NCBI GenBank assembly: GCA_032158295.1
Contig: CM063247.1
Span: 17,524,009 to 17,588,008 of the forward strand
Direction of reading: 5' to 3'
From: Pycnopodia helianthoides
Lineage: Eukaryota > Echinodermata > Asteroidea > Forcipulatida > Asteriidae
DNA: 64,000 nucleotides
Shown: positions 21,670 through 34,245 of the stretch, piece after piece
How positions within the stretch are numbered: position 1 is the stretch's first letter
How the letters are laid out: every line of letters begins with the position of its first letter
Program-made: the position numbers and the translations under genes
Notes under the pieces: generated by a model
What the model saw: only the letters and a program-made list of their open reading frames with translations
Told to the model about the DNA's origin: nothing
Database searches by the model: none

Positions 21670-22080
21670 CAAAAGGTGCTCAAGGCGCTGAGACAAAGGA
21701 AGCGAAAAAACAAAAAAGGGAAGGGACCAACAGAAAACTCAGTTTGGAGGAACTAAAAGCTTTTGACATGAGGTGAGTTTTTAGATACTTTTTGAATGAG
21801 TGAATAGTATTGGAGGTTTTAATGTGAAGGGGAAGCTGATTCCAGAGATGTGGTGCTGCAACAAAGAATGATCTGTCTCCCCAGGTGCGATGAGATTTGA
21901 CCTCTTGAAGAAGATATTTATTTCCCGATGGAAGGTTGTGGGATGGTTCATACATGTAGATGCTGAGCATGTACGTTGGAGCTTGCCCATTGAGTGCTTT
22001 GAAAACAATTAGCATCAGCTTGTTTATGATTCTGGAATTGTGAGCCAGTGTAGATTTAGGACAGGTGTTATATGAGAGTG
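21670..22080 (-). pseudogene. LINE (CR1/L2 group) 3' fragment
   Basis: The minus-strand frame reads LMLIVFKALNGQAPTYMLSI, then HRTWGDRSFFVAAPHLWNQL, then SFKKYLKTHL. This is the typical C-terminal tail downstream of the RT in CR1/L2-group non-LTR retrotransposons. A HITPVL..LHWL block just upstream (about 22040-22080) is in a shifted frame. The rest of the element is absent, as expected from 5' truncation. It lies between HINE copies C and D. Confidence 0.75.
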
Positions 22081-22093
22081 TTTTTTCGTAATT

Positions 22094-23343
22094 AGCTGTT
22101 CCGACCTGTTAGGGCGGAACAGCTATTGTAATCGTCGAGATTTTTATTTTTTTAACTATTATTATTATTCTTTCTTTCCCTAAAACCGTATTGACTTAAC
22201 CTGGTCTCTTTCACAGGCCATAATGTCCCTCTTAGAACAATCAAAAGTAGACAAATCATATACCATATGAAAGCTTGTACCCTGACTTAAATTTAAGATT
22301 TAATTAGATTAAATTCTTAATTAATTAATCACGTGACAGCTTTGTGAATATTTAATTAGTCAATCTTGTGTCCACCATATCTCAAGAAGTATATACATGC
22401 TATCCTCAAACTTTTTCAGTTATGGACTTGTTTTGTATTGTAGATAGCAATTCTGGCCTAACATTCGCCATCACGTCATCATGACGTCACTTTTTTGTAT
22501 CTGTGTACAAAACCAATGGCTCTAAAAAATAATGTTTAAAACAACATTTCAGAACAACATTTCAGAATAAGTTACATTTTAGTTACTTAAAATACACAAA
22601 TCATGTTTAAAACACAAATGCTTTTACTAGGAGTTACTCCAGGCCATTAAAAATAATCAAATACAATGTAGTTTCATGATAATTAACGATTTTAGATTGG
22701 TAAATCTGACCCCATGAAACAAACTCTGTGTTGCGCAATCACGGCAACGCGTCGGAGATTGCCTCGCTGTTTATTCCTATTCGAAGGTGGACCAATTGGT
22801 TTCTACATACCCCATTGGATTTGTGCTTGAGCAACATGTTATTCCTAGGTAAGTTAAGGTGTTTTTTTAAAAAGGCATTTGATTGGTTAAGTTACATACC
22901 ATCTTGTACTTTATCAAATTTATTAGTATGAAAAACACAATTTTGTTACTGTGACGTCATCAGGTGTCAAATTACAGTAATTGAAAGCTTTAATTAGTTA
23001 ATCTTTGCAGCACCATATCTCGAGAAGTACAAAGCCGATTTTCAAACTTTTTTCAGTTATAGACCCCTTGGGCATTGGAGATTAACCATGGGTTACCGTG
23101 ACCCCATGTTGACCTTCACTTCCGGGTCAACCGGAAGTGGGACCATATCTCAAGAACTAAAAAAACGATTTTCAATTTCTTTTCAGTTATGACCCCTTTA
23201 TGATATTTGCATTCAGTCTGAACATGATTACAGGAAGTTTACACAAAATACACTATCAATTTCATATTTTTGGTTACTTAAACGATCTTCTTAGGGCAGA
23301 GAATAGGAACAGCTTTGTGGTTGTTAACAATCACTATCTCTAG
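22094..23343 (+). mobile_element. HINE/Helitron-like element D, complete ends
   Basis: The 5' hairpin at 22094-22124 (AGCTGTTCCG..CGGAACAGCT) is followed by ~750 bp homologous in reverse to 16030-16784. One or two class-b units follow (ACTTCCGGGTCAACCGGAAGT near 23130). The 3' end has GGAACAGCTTT, a GTGGTTGTTAACAATCAC hairpin (23317-23334) and CTAG at 23340-23343 followed by T. It is the best-delimited copy at about 1.25 kb. There is no coding region; the 67-codon frame at 22728 is not supported. Confidence 0.7.
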
Positions 23344-23960
23344 TTGTGTATGTAATTGTGTAGATTTAAAGCCTTGAAAACTTTACCTTCAAGGTGACGT
23401 CATGTAACACTTGATGATGTCATCGTGGCATGACCTAAATTTGTGAATGTAACACATCCCAGCTTGAATACATGCAAGGTTTCAGCTTGATCACCCTCGT
23501 TGTTCTGTATATGCATGTAGTTTGGTAGATATAAACTACTTCAAAAAGTGCACATTTAATACTGTGACCCGTGATGATGTCATCAATCTACAACTTCAGG
23601 CATGCGTAGTATGCATAAAAGTAATTATGTATACCAATTTTGAAACGATAAAGAAAAACTATGCCACGTACATCAAGTAACAGTGTATTTTGATCTGTTT
23701 AAAGCCTGCTGCTAGAAGGCACTCTTGTATTGTGTTATGTCACCAGTACTTGGTTTTTATACTGGACCCTTACCTGACATTAAGCATTGTTAAATTGGTA
23801 AAAGTTACTCAAAAGAAATTACAAATTTTAAATTACAAGACACTTCCAGTTTTGACGTCATGAAGTTTGTTTAGTTTTGATGTTGAGGTTCAATTGTCTA
23901 ATGAGTTTCAAAGTTCAAGTCAATTTCACTCTTGAGTTATTCTGTAGATTAGTACTAGTT
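23344..23960. repeat. Diverged copy of the class-c repeat block
   Basis: The segment carries GGTGACGTCATG, a TACCAATTTTGAAACGATAAAG..ATGCCACGTACATC block homologous to 44150-44193 plus 49381, a GCTAGAAGGCACTCTTG block homologous to 49410-49440, and GAGGTTCAATTGTCTAATGA like 42290 and 54530. It therefore preserves an uninterrupted version of the region later split by the L1/Tx1-type LINE. Confidence 0.6.
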
Positions 23961-26030
23961 TGTAGGTTCAAGACCTGCTCTAGTAAATTTTACTTTGTTC
24001 AACCCAAAACTATTTTAAAATATATCCAGTCAGTTTCCCTTGTGCTTTATTACTTGATACTAAATAAATTAACACATAGCTGAATGATCAATATGCCCGA
24101 CACACAGGAAAACAAAATTTGGCTGTTCTGTTGTACACCAAGACTTATTAATGTTGGCGAAAGAGTCTGAAAAAACTTCTAAGAATGGGTACTCTACAGC
24201 AGAGTGAGAACTTACAATGTATTAAAAGCAATTAATCCAATTTGTAAACACCTGGCTATATGCTGAATAGGATTAATGACAACCAACAACATCAAATCAG
24301 AACCAAAATACAATTTGAGGGTATAAAGGTATAGGGTCATAGATTGATAAACAATCCAAAAATCAATGACCATAAAAACTTACTTGGTGAGAAGCATTGC
24401 AACTATTAACAAACTTTTATGAGAAAGGATTCCCATCAAAGTAATACGGTTTGGATGATATTTTACCCCCAAAACATTTTCTTCTGAGAAACGATTCATA
24501 CATGATGAGTTTCTCAGATTTCTTAGGGTTGGTGTACGTTCACAAATGCTGCTGCCAGTTATGCGGTTGGTACCCACTAGTCACCTTGCTAAACTTGGAT
24601 GGATTGGACAATCTTTTGAAAATACCATCACCAGTTTTTTGTTTTTTTCAGCGTGTAGACACTGTATTCAGCTGAAACTTTCACAAGTGACTTTTATTGT
24701 ATCTTTCTTTATAAATTTGCTTATAAATCAGCATTTTGTTGACAAAAACCAAATATGACCCTACCTTTAAGAGCCATGTGAGTACTCATATTTAATCAAA
24801 TTCTTTATGATAATAGTTACTGTGCTAACTTACACTACATCTGGTAACAACTGAGTGCAGTCTTGATTAGTCTGGATGAACAAAGGTCCCTGCAGTGCAG
24901 GCAAAACCTGTGTATTCTTAGCTTGACAACAGTGCCTTTGGCTAACTCAATCAGCTTAAATTGAGAAATAGCGAGAGCCCATGAACAAATTGGAACAATC
25001 AATTATTAAAAGTACTTGATTCTAATATGATCAGCAAATGTTCATGAAGAACGTGATATATGGTTATTGTTCTGTAATTGCTGGTGTTCAAGTAAAAATA
25101 ATTCAGCAGTTTTGTCGGTGGAGGGGAAAATGGGTTTGCCCTAGCTGTGTCTGGTATGTGGCACCTTGCCTAATACCAATTCTACTAAAGCAACTTTTCA
25201 CAATGTGTTGTGCACACAAATTAATCCAGCGTTTAAGCTTTGACCAAAATCAAGTCGTTTTTATTATGTGGTCAATAAAATGTCTTAGTATAATTTATAA
25301 ATGTTGCACTGACATGATTCCAATTTGACCATACATGTATCTTCCATAAGTACAAAAATATTTCCAGCTTTCGTTTTGAGATCTACAGACAATATGAACT
25401 TGAATTTGGACATGATCTTTGTGTATGAATAATGTTTCATCCCAGGCCTTTCCAATCAGAAGAAAAGTTGTGTTGTAATCCTCAACAGCGCTGTCTGGTG
25501 ACAAGTTGTTATGGGGTGGTTTTTTTTGCTGAAAACTTGTTGCAAATTAATTTTTTTTTACTTTGCACATACCTTTGTTTTCAAATTACGCTTCATCAAA
25601 GTTTAATATTTCAAAAACTCAAATCTTGAGAAGCACAGCTAATTTTTTCAAATGTTGACCAACATGTTGACCAACATACGTCTGTGCCGTGACCCCCTGC
25701 ATTTAACTGAACAAGCAATAAGACATATGAGAAGATTAACCTCATTTGTCTTTAAGGGTATTACGTATATTTCAAATCATTACTCTAAGTCAACATTTGA
25801 ACATAATTTGTTTCTGTTCAAGACATTATAGAGTGAGGTACATGTAGGCCTACATGAATTGTTATTGAATTGAAACCACAAGACTGCCGGACTTGTCTGG
25901 TCATGAGTTTACTGGCCCAATGCTAAAATCACTGGCCTAGGGCAAGCAGTCCAGTGTCAAATTCCAGCCCTGCAGGGGGTGGGTCACATACATTTTTTTT
26001 AGAAGTAATGTTTACCTAACTTCTTTTCAG
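23961..26030. other. PDE8 intron, no gene seen
   Basis: AT-rich sequence with short open frames only. I recognise no protein, RNA or mobile-element hallmark. A pyrimidine-rich tract precedes the exon at 26031. Confidence 0.5.
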
Positions 26031-26117
26031 TGCTGTACTAGAAAGTCATCATGCTGCACTTGCATTCCAACTGACTACAAGAGAAGACAGGTGCAACATA
26101 TTCAAGGAATTAGATAG
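26031..26117 (+). CDS. PDE8: PDE8 coding exon: catalytic-domain helix segment
   Basis: The 87-nt exon follows TTCTTTTCAG and ends before GTAAGT. Joined in phase 2 to the preceding exon it reads ..[17 protein letters not shown], then [29 protein letters not shown] is a hallmark of class I phosphodiesterases, with active-site and M-loop-proximal helices of the HD fold, and matches PDE8 closely. The exon ends in phase 2. Confidence 0.93.
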   Translation, partial: CCTRKSSCCTCIPTDYKRRQVQHIQGIR

Positions 26118-26299
26118 GTAAGTTTTCCATAATACTATATCTCATACATACTCCTAAACGAGAGCCAAATTCTCACTTGTCCATTCACCATTTCATGCCT
26201 GATGCTATTTTTGCTGTTTAACCAAGTAATTCTGGCACAGGGTAAATATTCGTGCATAGTAGGCTATCGCATGTGCAACTGTCTACTACGCATGATTTA

Positions 26300-26729
26300 T
26301 GAAGAAATTGTGGCCGAGCGGATAAGAGCACCGGACTCAAGCTCTGGTGTTTCTGTTAAGCAGAGTGTGGGTTCGAGTCCCGGTCATGACACTCAGGTGT
26401 CCTCAAGCAAGACACTTAACCATTATTGCTGCATCCTTCGGATGGGACGTAAAGCCGTTGGTCCCGTGTTTTGTGTAATGCACGTAAAAGAACCCAGTGC
26501 ACTTATCGTAAAGAGAAGGGGTTTGCCCCGGTGTTCCTGGTTTGATCAGCAGCGTATTGCGCCAAAGCACCTTGTAAACCATTACATGGTGCTATGTAAA
26601 GGAACAGGTCTCATACTTCAAAAACGTAGCTCCGCATACTTTGCAGGAAAAAATACTGAGCGCTTTGAGATGCCAATTTGTGTGATAAAGCGCTATATAA
26701 GTCAGTATTATTATTATTATTATTATTAA
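26300..26729 (+). mobile_element. tRNA-Leu-derived SINE
   Basis: The head (about 26302-26392) has a pol III A box (GTGGCCGAGCGG), an anticodon-like CAA in GGACTCAAGCTC, a variable-arm-like segment and a B box (GGGTTCGAGTCCC), which points to tRNA-Leu. A central domain follows (CTTCGGATGGGACGTAAAGC, CACGTAAAAGAACCCAGTGC, GGGGTTTGCCCCGGTG) of a type widespread in metazoan SINEs. The tail reads GCGCTTTGAGATGCC, then AAAGCGCTATATAAGT and an ATT microsatellite. That tail resembles the 3' ends of the L2/CR1-group LINEs in this window, so they are the likely mobilising partners. The long open frame through it is coincidental. Confidence 0.85.
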
Positions 26730-27354
26730 CTGTCGCATCGGTGTAGTATTAGTGTGACACCCAGAAAATGTGACACAACAAGGATGGTGTACATTTACGG
26801 TGCCTTGTTCTTTATTATGGTGTTACTGAATTTTGTTAACAAATATAATAACCTGAAGAGATACAATGAAACAATTTCCATGTAAATACTAAGCTTTAGA
26901 AAATATCAATTGAGCAAAGAAATTAAAACTGGAAAATATAATAGAATCCCAGACATAAATGAATGAACGGTTATGAAAAAGGTACTTAAAGAATAAATCA
27001 ATAAGGCTCTATATCAGTTCTATGAATAACCAGTAGGGTAATATGGATCTAGTGGTTGAAAACAATAGAAATGGTACTTCTTTCTGTACACTCATATTAG
27101 ATTAGCAATAAAAAAAACAATCCTATGGAATAGTAAAGGCAAAGTAGCATTGATTACATACCAATTGCTGAACCAAACCCACAAGCAGACCACTAAGAGA
27201 GGCCTATCGATAAACTGCTGCGTAGCAATACTGATCATCAATGTGCTCACTTCCTAACCACAAACATTACTCAGCATGTACCCTAAGGCAACTTTACACT
27301 CTGCCCTATGACCACAGAGGAGTTAAACAAAGTTGAGGTTAAGTATATAAAATA
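26730..27354. other. PDE8 intron, no gene seen
   Basis: AT-rich unique-looking sequence without recognisable genes or repeats. Confidence 0.5.
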
Positions 27355-27460
27355 ATAATTTGGGGTTAAACAAAGAAAAATCGACTAGAGCGGGATTTGA
27401 ACCAACAACCTCTGGAAATGTGCCAGCGCTCTACCAGCTGAGCTATCTAGCCCTTTGTTG
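27355..27460 (-). mobile_element. tRNA-like SINE head or tRNA pseudogene
   Basis: On the minus strand GGGCTAGATAGCTCAGCTGG opens a tRNA-like sequence with an A box (TAGCTCAGCTGG) and a B box (GGTTCAAATCC). The acceptor arms do not pair and the T stem has a mismatch, so it is not a working tRNA. The downstream sequence (CTAGTCGATTTTTCTTTGTTT) is, from memory, typical of a repeated tRNA-like SINE in marine invertebrates. Confidence 0.6.
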
Positions 27461-28239
27461 GCGGTCTCTCTTATGATGATAGAGCCAGGAATTTGATCTG
27501 CACACTGTTCATGCTAGGCAGAAGCTGGTGGGATATGCAATCACACATATGCCGTTTAACATCAGATGCTAGACTACTGCTGTGATGACTTGCTTGAAAT
27601 CCCTGCAGATGCATGCACATGTATCCAGGGCACAGGAGACATGTACCGAATGGGAGTGATGGAATCGCTACCAGTTATGGGAACCCATTTGGTAAACCTG
27701 AAAGTGATAGAGATCGGTGCAGAAAGAAACTACTTGTGTTTTGCAAGTTCTATGACCTGAGGAAGCCATTCATGAAAGCTGCCGTCAGATCAACTAGCCT
27801 ATCATGTTGAAAGACTTAAGGGAATGGATGAAAAGCCACCGCTTTCATACTTGCTTGAATCGGGAACATCTAGGAATGTGAACACTGCAGTAGGCAATCT
27901 GCCCTTGGGTTCATGCCTCTCCTACATGTACCAGCTGGCAAACTTTGCTCACCCTAAAGTGAAGTTTTGGTTCGCCGTAGTACTGCAAACAGTTGATAGC
28001 CTGTTGCATGCAAGGGCTTCCCTGATTTGCCGATCACGAATAAAGTACAATACTGCCAGTGAAACATTGACCAAAACCGGCTAAATAATTTTCGTGTTGA
28101 TTGTCCATCTGATTTGGAAAGAATGACAGTCCAGCAGAGTTTGTCATCGGAATGGCGAGAAGCACTCCGCTTTCGACTGAAATCTCTAACTTTGGAAAGG
28201 TTAATAATGGAGTGGCACACTCTTCAATTTTACCATCCG
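27461..28239. other. PDE8 intron with unrecognised short frames
   Basis: Short frames on both strands (for example 27824-28084 on + and 27954-28220 on -) do not resemble a protein I know. They may belong to a decayed element, but I cannot assign one. Confidence 0.35.
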
Positions 28240-29655
28240 TTCTTGCTTGAGAAGTCTTGCTATAAGTAGATTTGTAGAGTTGTTTTCTTGTGATTTCATC
28301 TGAAGAGAATTATGAAGCATTTGCCGAGGTCTTTATCTGTCGTTACTGAGGGTTTGAACTACCCCCCGGGACAGGTCGAGTCCTGGGGGGGGGGGGACTG
28401 CACTGGGAAAATGTCTTTCCCCAACCAGTCCCCCGCATGGCAGCCACAGACGGCTGCAGGTGCTGACAGTTCCGCGGCTGGGGTAGCTGGCTTGAACCAG
28501 TCTCCTACCCTGGCCACTAAAGGGACATCCAAATGCAAAGCAGGCTCAGGCAATGGTTTACTGAACCAGACCACCATTGCCGGAGCGAAGCCAAAGAAGG
28601 CCCGCCAGGGACAGGGGAAACGAGGCGCCTAGTCGAGCCCCCACTCTCCCTCCGTCTCGCCCCCGGAAATGGGACAACTTGACGTAGCGAGTCTCCACGG
28701 CTCGTCGAACCCACGTCCCCCTGACACAGTGGAATTCTCAATAGGACGGACGGTCAGGATGGACTGTTGTCACAGGGATTATCCACAACCTTGGAATTCC
28801 GTTGTTCTAGTTTTCCCGGTGAGCCGAGCTCCGGGGTCCCCTCCGGCCGTGAGCTTGCACCCATCGTTGGATTCAGCATCCAGATTGGGCATGCGTTCGA
28901 CTTCCTTTCTCCTGCTGCTGAATGAATACCTGGTCTCTGGGTGTGAGGATGACTCACCGGTCCCAACAGACCTATTAACGGCGGCTTTTCACTGCCTTGA
29001 TTTTGGTCTTCGGTCGGTACTTGAGCAATTTGCTAGGATTTCGACCTTGGCTACGTCGACCAGACGGGGAAATGTGCTGGATGCATTTTTCTCCCTTCTC
29101 CGGGGGCTCGCAAACATTTCGAGTCCCTCCCATTGTCTGGCACTGACCTCTTCAACGGGAAGTTTGAGGAACTCATGCAGGCGGAGGCTAAGCGATTGAA
29201 GGCCACGGATAAGATAAATCTGAAAAAACCGACTACTCCCGCCGCCGAGTCACCGCCAGCCAAGGCTAAGGCGACTTTCACCATCCCTAAGTGCAATCCC
29301 CTGAGGTCCAATCGCGGTGGTTTTCGCAACCGCACGGACAATGCAGCGAGTGCACGCTCCATGCCACAGCAGTTCTCCGGTCAGCAATGCCCCCAGTCCG
29401 GGCATGGCTTCCTGGCACCAGCCCCCCGCTACACCGGGGGCTGGCGCAGGTGACTTCACAGACTCCTGGCGACCCCCCCATCGACAGACCCGTGGGGGGC
29501 CGCCTGCGAGACTTCGCAGGGTCTTGAGCTATAGTTGCGTCTGACCGGTGGGTGATCGATACCATCACTCGCAGTTACTCACTTGAGTTTACGAGCACCC
29601 CCCGGTTGGACATGATTGTCCACCCAACCCCAATCCCGTCCAGCTCAACATTTCA
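28240..29655 (+). mobile_element. Second DIRS-type remnant (gag and start of RT region)
   Basis: A leader resembling that of the first DIRS copy (AGATTTGTAGAGTTG) precedes ATGAAGCATTTGCC at 28312. Gag-like segments follow in three frames: 28312-28632, with a basic KPKKARQGQGKRG stretch; 28669-29199, with a helical NEYLVSGCEDDSPVPTDLLT region; and 29133-29453. The end matches the RT linker of the first copy: DSWRPPIDRPVGGRLRDFAG and then SDRWVIDTITRSYSLEF. Similarity stops abruptly at about 29655, before the RT catalytic core. The nucleotide sequence differs strongly from the first copy, so they represent different families or an old split. Confidence 0.75.
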
Positions 29656-30841
29656 TATATAGCATGTATTACTAACATGTAAGTACTACAAACAGTCACA
29701 AATGAAAGAATACTGATTCAGAAGCTGGGTATGTTTAAGTCTTGAAGTTTAAACTCAAACCTAACTTTGCATGAAGAACATAACAAATGAAGAAAAAAAA
29801 TGTGTAGTGTAGTTTCAACTCAACAACAATGTCACTGCTCATGAAAATTGTAACAAATGAAACCCAGTAAGTTTTTTTTGTGACAAAATAAAATTGGTGA
29901 CATGTATGTACAATGTAACAAATGAAACAAGTTAAATGGTTTCATGTTTTGGAGTATTTGAGTTTCAACTCAACCCAACCCAACAGCCAAACACTTTCAT
30001 GCAATTAATTGAAGGTAAAAATGCAACAAATAGTTTGCATGAATTAATATTTCAGATTAAACTAAAATCACTCTTTTCATGCAATATGATTTAAAATTCT
30101 TTGTGATGTCAAACCAGAACTTATTTCAACTTAGACTCAAAATTGGTTGCTGTCCCGCTAAAATTTGACCGAAGCTGCCATCCAACCTATATAGTACTAC
30201 ATGTAGTACTATACTAGCTACAGTAAACCCAAACACTCGTTGACAAAAAAACCATCCCCAAAGCAAATGGAAATCAAAATGAAAAGTGCACTATAAATCC
30301 TCCAAGAGAAAATTAAAACTTGGTAAAAGAAATACAAATATACCAGGAAAAATAATTATGTTTTTACAGTTTAGTTCACTGTGACCAAGCAAATGTTTCC
30401 CGTGTACAAGTTCAACTGATGCTAAGCAAGAACCCCGATTGATTAAAAGTTTGATCTAATTACAGTGCACTCTTTTTACTGTTGCTTGACAACCCAACGC
30501 CCAACATCACAAAAATGCCCTATTGGGCACCGCTGCACTGACCTAAATGTCACCATCATGTAATGCAAAAAGGATGATGACTTATGCACATACTATTTGC
30601 TAAGCATAAGGCATTTTATTGTTTAGGATGATAAAAGGAAATATTTTATATATAAAAGAATACCTGATGAACATGAATTCCACTTAAAATAGTGGATTAC
30701 AATCTTTAGTTTTTTAACATGTTAGAATAAATAATAGAACTTGTATTAGGCTTTGAATTTGATGGTATGTGAATAAATTTGTAAAAATTGAACTGGCTTT
30801 TATGAATATTATCTAAAAACTATGTTGTTGTTTCTTTACAG
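29656..30841. other. PDE8 intron, AT-rich with degenerate repeats
   Basis: A loose repeat with GTAACAAATGAAAC recurs between about 29770 and 30060. Otherwise I see nothing. A polypyrimidine tract precedes the exon at 30842. Confidence 0.5.
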
Positions 30842-30983
30842 AGAAGACTACCGTGCCATGAGACATACCGTTATCGACATGATTCTTGCTACCGAAATGA
30901 CTAAGCACTTTGAACATCTGTCTAAGTTTGTCAACTGTACCAACAAGCCTGTAGTAAGGGACAGTGAGGATACCTTATCAATG
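30842..30983 (+). CDS. PDE8: PDE8 coding exon: EMTKHFEHL segment
   Basis: The 142-nt exon follows TTTCTTTACAG and is joined in phase 2. It reads [20 protein letters not shown], then [12 protein letters not shown], then a short loop ending [18 protein letters not shown] is strongly conserved in PDE8 and neighbouring class I enzymes; it contributes to the core HD helices. The loop after NKP is the variable segment between catalytic helices in PDE8. The donor GTAATG at 30984 leaves phase 0. Confidence 0.93.
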
Positions 30984-33118
30984 GTAATGACTGCTTGTGA
31001 AGTCAGTCTTATTATTTGTGGATTTATGTAAATTAAATTATTTGTTTATTATTTAGTTTCATTGTTTTCTCTCTTCTCATTCTTCATCCTCTTTAGTGTC
31101 TTTTTCTTCTTGATGAAAATTCCAGTGAAGAAAATTAGATACACTTCCAAACTCAGATTTGTTTAAAGCATTACATTTTAATTAGATTAAGGCAACAGTC
31201 TGTTTTCAGCTTTTAGAGGATGCATGTGATAGTAATGGGGACTGTTGTTATGAAATATTATTTTAGGGTTTGCATTGACAAATGCGGTGATCACCTCATG
31301 AACCGCTCCAGAGAGCAACTGAAGAAAGGGAACAGAATGATAAAAACCCCAAAATGTTCACCCTCAGTTGAATTGAGAGTAGTGTGTATATCAGAGGATG
31401 TGACAGTCAGAACAGGTCATGCCCTGTTCACATGGAACTGTCAGTGAAAGCTTATCTGTGACAAAGCAAGTAGCTGACATTAACGTTTGCGGTTAATAAG
31501 TTAAGTATTCTGTTTCAAGATATGCAACCGCCTGTCTATCTAAACTCAAAACAGTGTCTCTCTTACCGTAGACACCCAGGGTATGGTATTTGTCTGCTCT
31601 TTCAAGCACCTGATACAGGTCTTTGTATGGAGGTTGGAGCGGGTTTTGCTTGTCACATTAGACACAAACTTGTGTGCAAGACAAAAAATAAGTGTGAAGA
31701 TGTGATGTGCATGTGTGTGGCCATGAAGGTGCTGGTATTACCTGACACAGGGTTTGGAGGCTATGCACATAATCTGTAGGGTCTAAACTGGCAGTAACTG
31801 TTGCAACAAACTGTCTGGTAGTTTCAACCAATGTCCCATTGGACAACTGCTCGTATAGCAAGCAGAACGAGAGGAAGTGTTTTCATCCACCGATGTGATT
31901 GTCAACGGTGTGCAAAACCTCACTACAAGTTACTAAAAAATGCTCTGATGACAGCCTCTGCAGGTATAGTAGACAAGCCAAACTAGAAAAAGTCCTCTAG
32001 AAATTTTTTCCACAGCATTGTTTGTTAATGGCTGGCATCCATGCTAGATCTTTTGTTCATGGGATCTGGAAGTCGATTAGGGTGGATGCCACCGTCAATT
32101 TTGAATTTTATGGTAATTTTTGAGGTCAAAAAGGTAATTTAAGGGCAAAAAGGGTCTTTTTTATTTTTTGCCTAGTGGTAGATCTATCAATAAAAACTAT
32201 TGTCATCATCATATTGTAGCTTAAAAGTCTAAAATTTATCACTGCGCGATGATACCCCATCTTTTAGAAAACAGCTGTAACATAAGATAAAACCGGTGTT
32301 AATCAGCGGCCGTGTGAAGCTGATGTGGTAAGACTGGCCTTTGGACTATGGAAGTTGGCTGACAATGTCTACATGTTGAAACTGGGTATGTAGTGTCATG
32401 AAGGTCCCAAAAGGAGTAATGGTATGGTTGTACAACTTGTACTTTCGACAATGCATGCAGGTCTTTTAGCCCACAAATGAACCTTGGGGTTCAAATTGGG
32501 CATACAAATCACATTTCAACAAGCTTGAGTATAGCCCTGATTTCCAGATTCAACATGGAATGCAAGGAGTCGAATACCGTTTGATACGTTGCCTTAGGAA
32601 CAAATAGACATGTCAAATGCTGATGTGCACGTTCTTACGACCAGTAGAATATCCTGCAACTGGAGAAGCAACTGCTGTTTGTGCTGGAATGAATCTTCAT
32701 CATTGTGCTGAAGCTCTGCCATAACCTAGAAATCAATGGGAGACTGTTACATGGGAGAAAATGTGTTCAGGCTAATGCATGACTGTACATCAGCACCTTC
32801 ATTGTCTTTACCTTGGGTATGTCTGACATCAGCTGTGTACTGCAACACATTGTCAAGTTGTTGGATCCGAACTTGCAGTGAGTGCATGGGTCAGTGGCTT
32901 GTGATCTATCAAGACAAAGAAGGCTCGATTCTCAACTACATGACAAAAATTACAAATGGTATGGTAAGTCACTAGCAGATTATGGCAAAACATGTTGTAT
33001 TTGTGATGTTTGAAGCTTTGCATTTATTTCTTTTTTTCTTTGTGCCGAGCTACCCGCCCAAGCTACAATATGTAGGCCTATACTGCACTGTTGTTTTCAT
33101 TTATCATTATTCTTTTCG
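30984..33118. other. PDE8 intron with unrecognised short frames
   Basis: Several 65-85-codon frames lie here (for example 31220-31447, 31522-31779 and 32736-32975 on +). None resembles a known domain, and codons around them are interrupted. A decayed element is possible. Confidence 0.4.
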
Positions 33119-33480
33119 CGCTATGGTGCAAGATGTAGGTTTGGGTAGTTAAGATGGGTCCCCTGGCTGGTTGAAGGCAGAGTGAACCCTTCAGGGTTTG
33201 GTCGGACATGAAGCAATCCCTTCAGGATGGTGGCCTCGGACTCCAAAGAAACCTCCCATACTACGGTGTTCCATAGTGTCTCATGGGCTGTTTTAGACGG
33301 ACCTCTGGTTTGGTTCATTTCTTGCCCTTTGCCTTCTGAACTGCTTTCTTTTGTGTCAGGTGTCTGCCTGTGTTGTAGTCTGTAATCATGGGGTCGAGGA
33401 GCACCAAGAACTCACCAAACTTTGAGTAACTTAATAATTGAGTGGCAGTTTCTCACGGACCTTCCGATTGGAAGATGTTT
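33119..33480. repeat. Duplicated ~360-bp block, copy 1
   Basis: Shares GCTATGGTGCAAGATG, CCCTTCAGGATGGTGGCCT, CTTGCCCTTTGCCTTCTGAA, TGTAATCATGGGGTC and CAGTTTCTCACGGACCTTCC with 34246-34605 in the same order. Identity is high but with substitutions and small indels. Function and family are unknown. Confidence 0.85.
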
Positions 33481-34245
33481 TTTGTTTGCGGGCCTTGAGA
33501 AATAGAAAAGTATGGACGGCTTCGCAGCTAAAAATGCAACAATTTATTTATATTTTTGTAAGGACTTGGGCACAAAAAAATATGAGCGACTTAGCTGCTT
33601 AAAATGCACTGCTTTGTTCTTGGGCGAATAATCCTACGCACTTCTCTGATGCTAAACTTGGTTCTATATAGTTTTCTTGTAATAATCTTTTAGAAAGAGT
33701 CAATTTCTTTTGAGTAAGTGTATACATTTTGTGTTGCTTCAACTGCTACATGTATGTCATCCATACAAATAAAGTTGCCTTTCTAGCAGTTCCTTCTTTT
33801 ACAAGTTCTTCATAGGTCATACTTTTGTTAGGTCAGTTTTCTGTGATACTCCCAAGGCTTGCCATACAGTATGATGCTCAATGTTTGTTATTTTTTTGTA
33901 TAAAGGAACGATCTAATAAGCATAACCTATTGTGTTTGAAGGTCAATGGTCAAACCAGCTTCTTGCTTGGTGCGTCTTTGATTTGCTCTTCGACTGTTTG
34001 GTCAGTATCACCCATTGTGTTTAACCAACCGACCTCTTCATGGCTTCTTCCGTTTGCTCATTGCTTATGACCTGTGACCCTTGACCTTCTTTTTTATGCT
34101 CTTTAAGTACATCAATGCCATCGTCATAGTTCATGTAACATTATAGTAATATTGAGCTCGTGATTGACATGACATTGGACATTGGACCGCTCTCGTTATT
34201 AAGTACGGCGGCTTCCCTACCGTCTTCTGTGTGGTCACCCCAACT

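Noticed and set aside
26302..26392. Functional tRNA-Leu gene
   Set aside because: Acceptor arms do not pair and the sequence continues into a SINE body and LINE-like tail.
26202..26729. 175-codon + strand protein
   Set aside because: The frame runs through the SINE head, body and microsatellite tail, ending in a poly-Tyr run from the ATT repeat.
27385..27455. Functional tRNA gene on the minus strand
   Set aside because: The acceptor stem has several mismatches and the T stem one. It fits a tRNA-like SINE head better.
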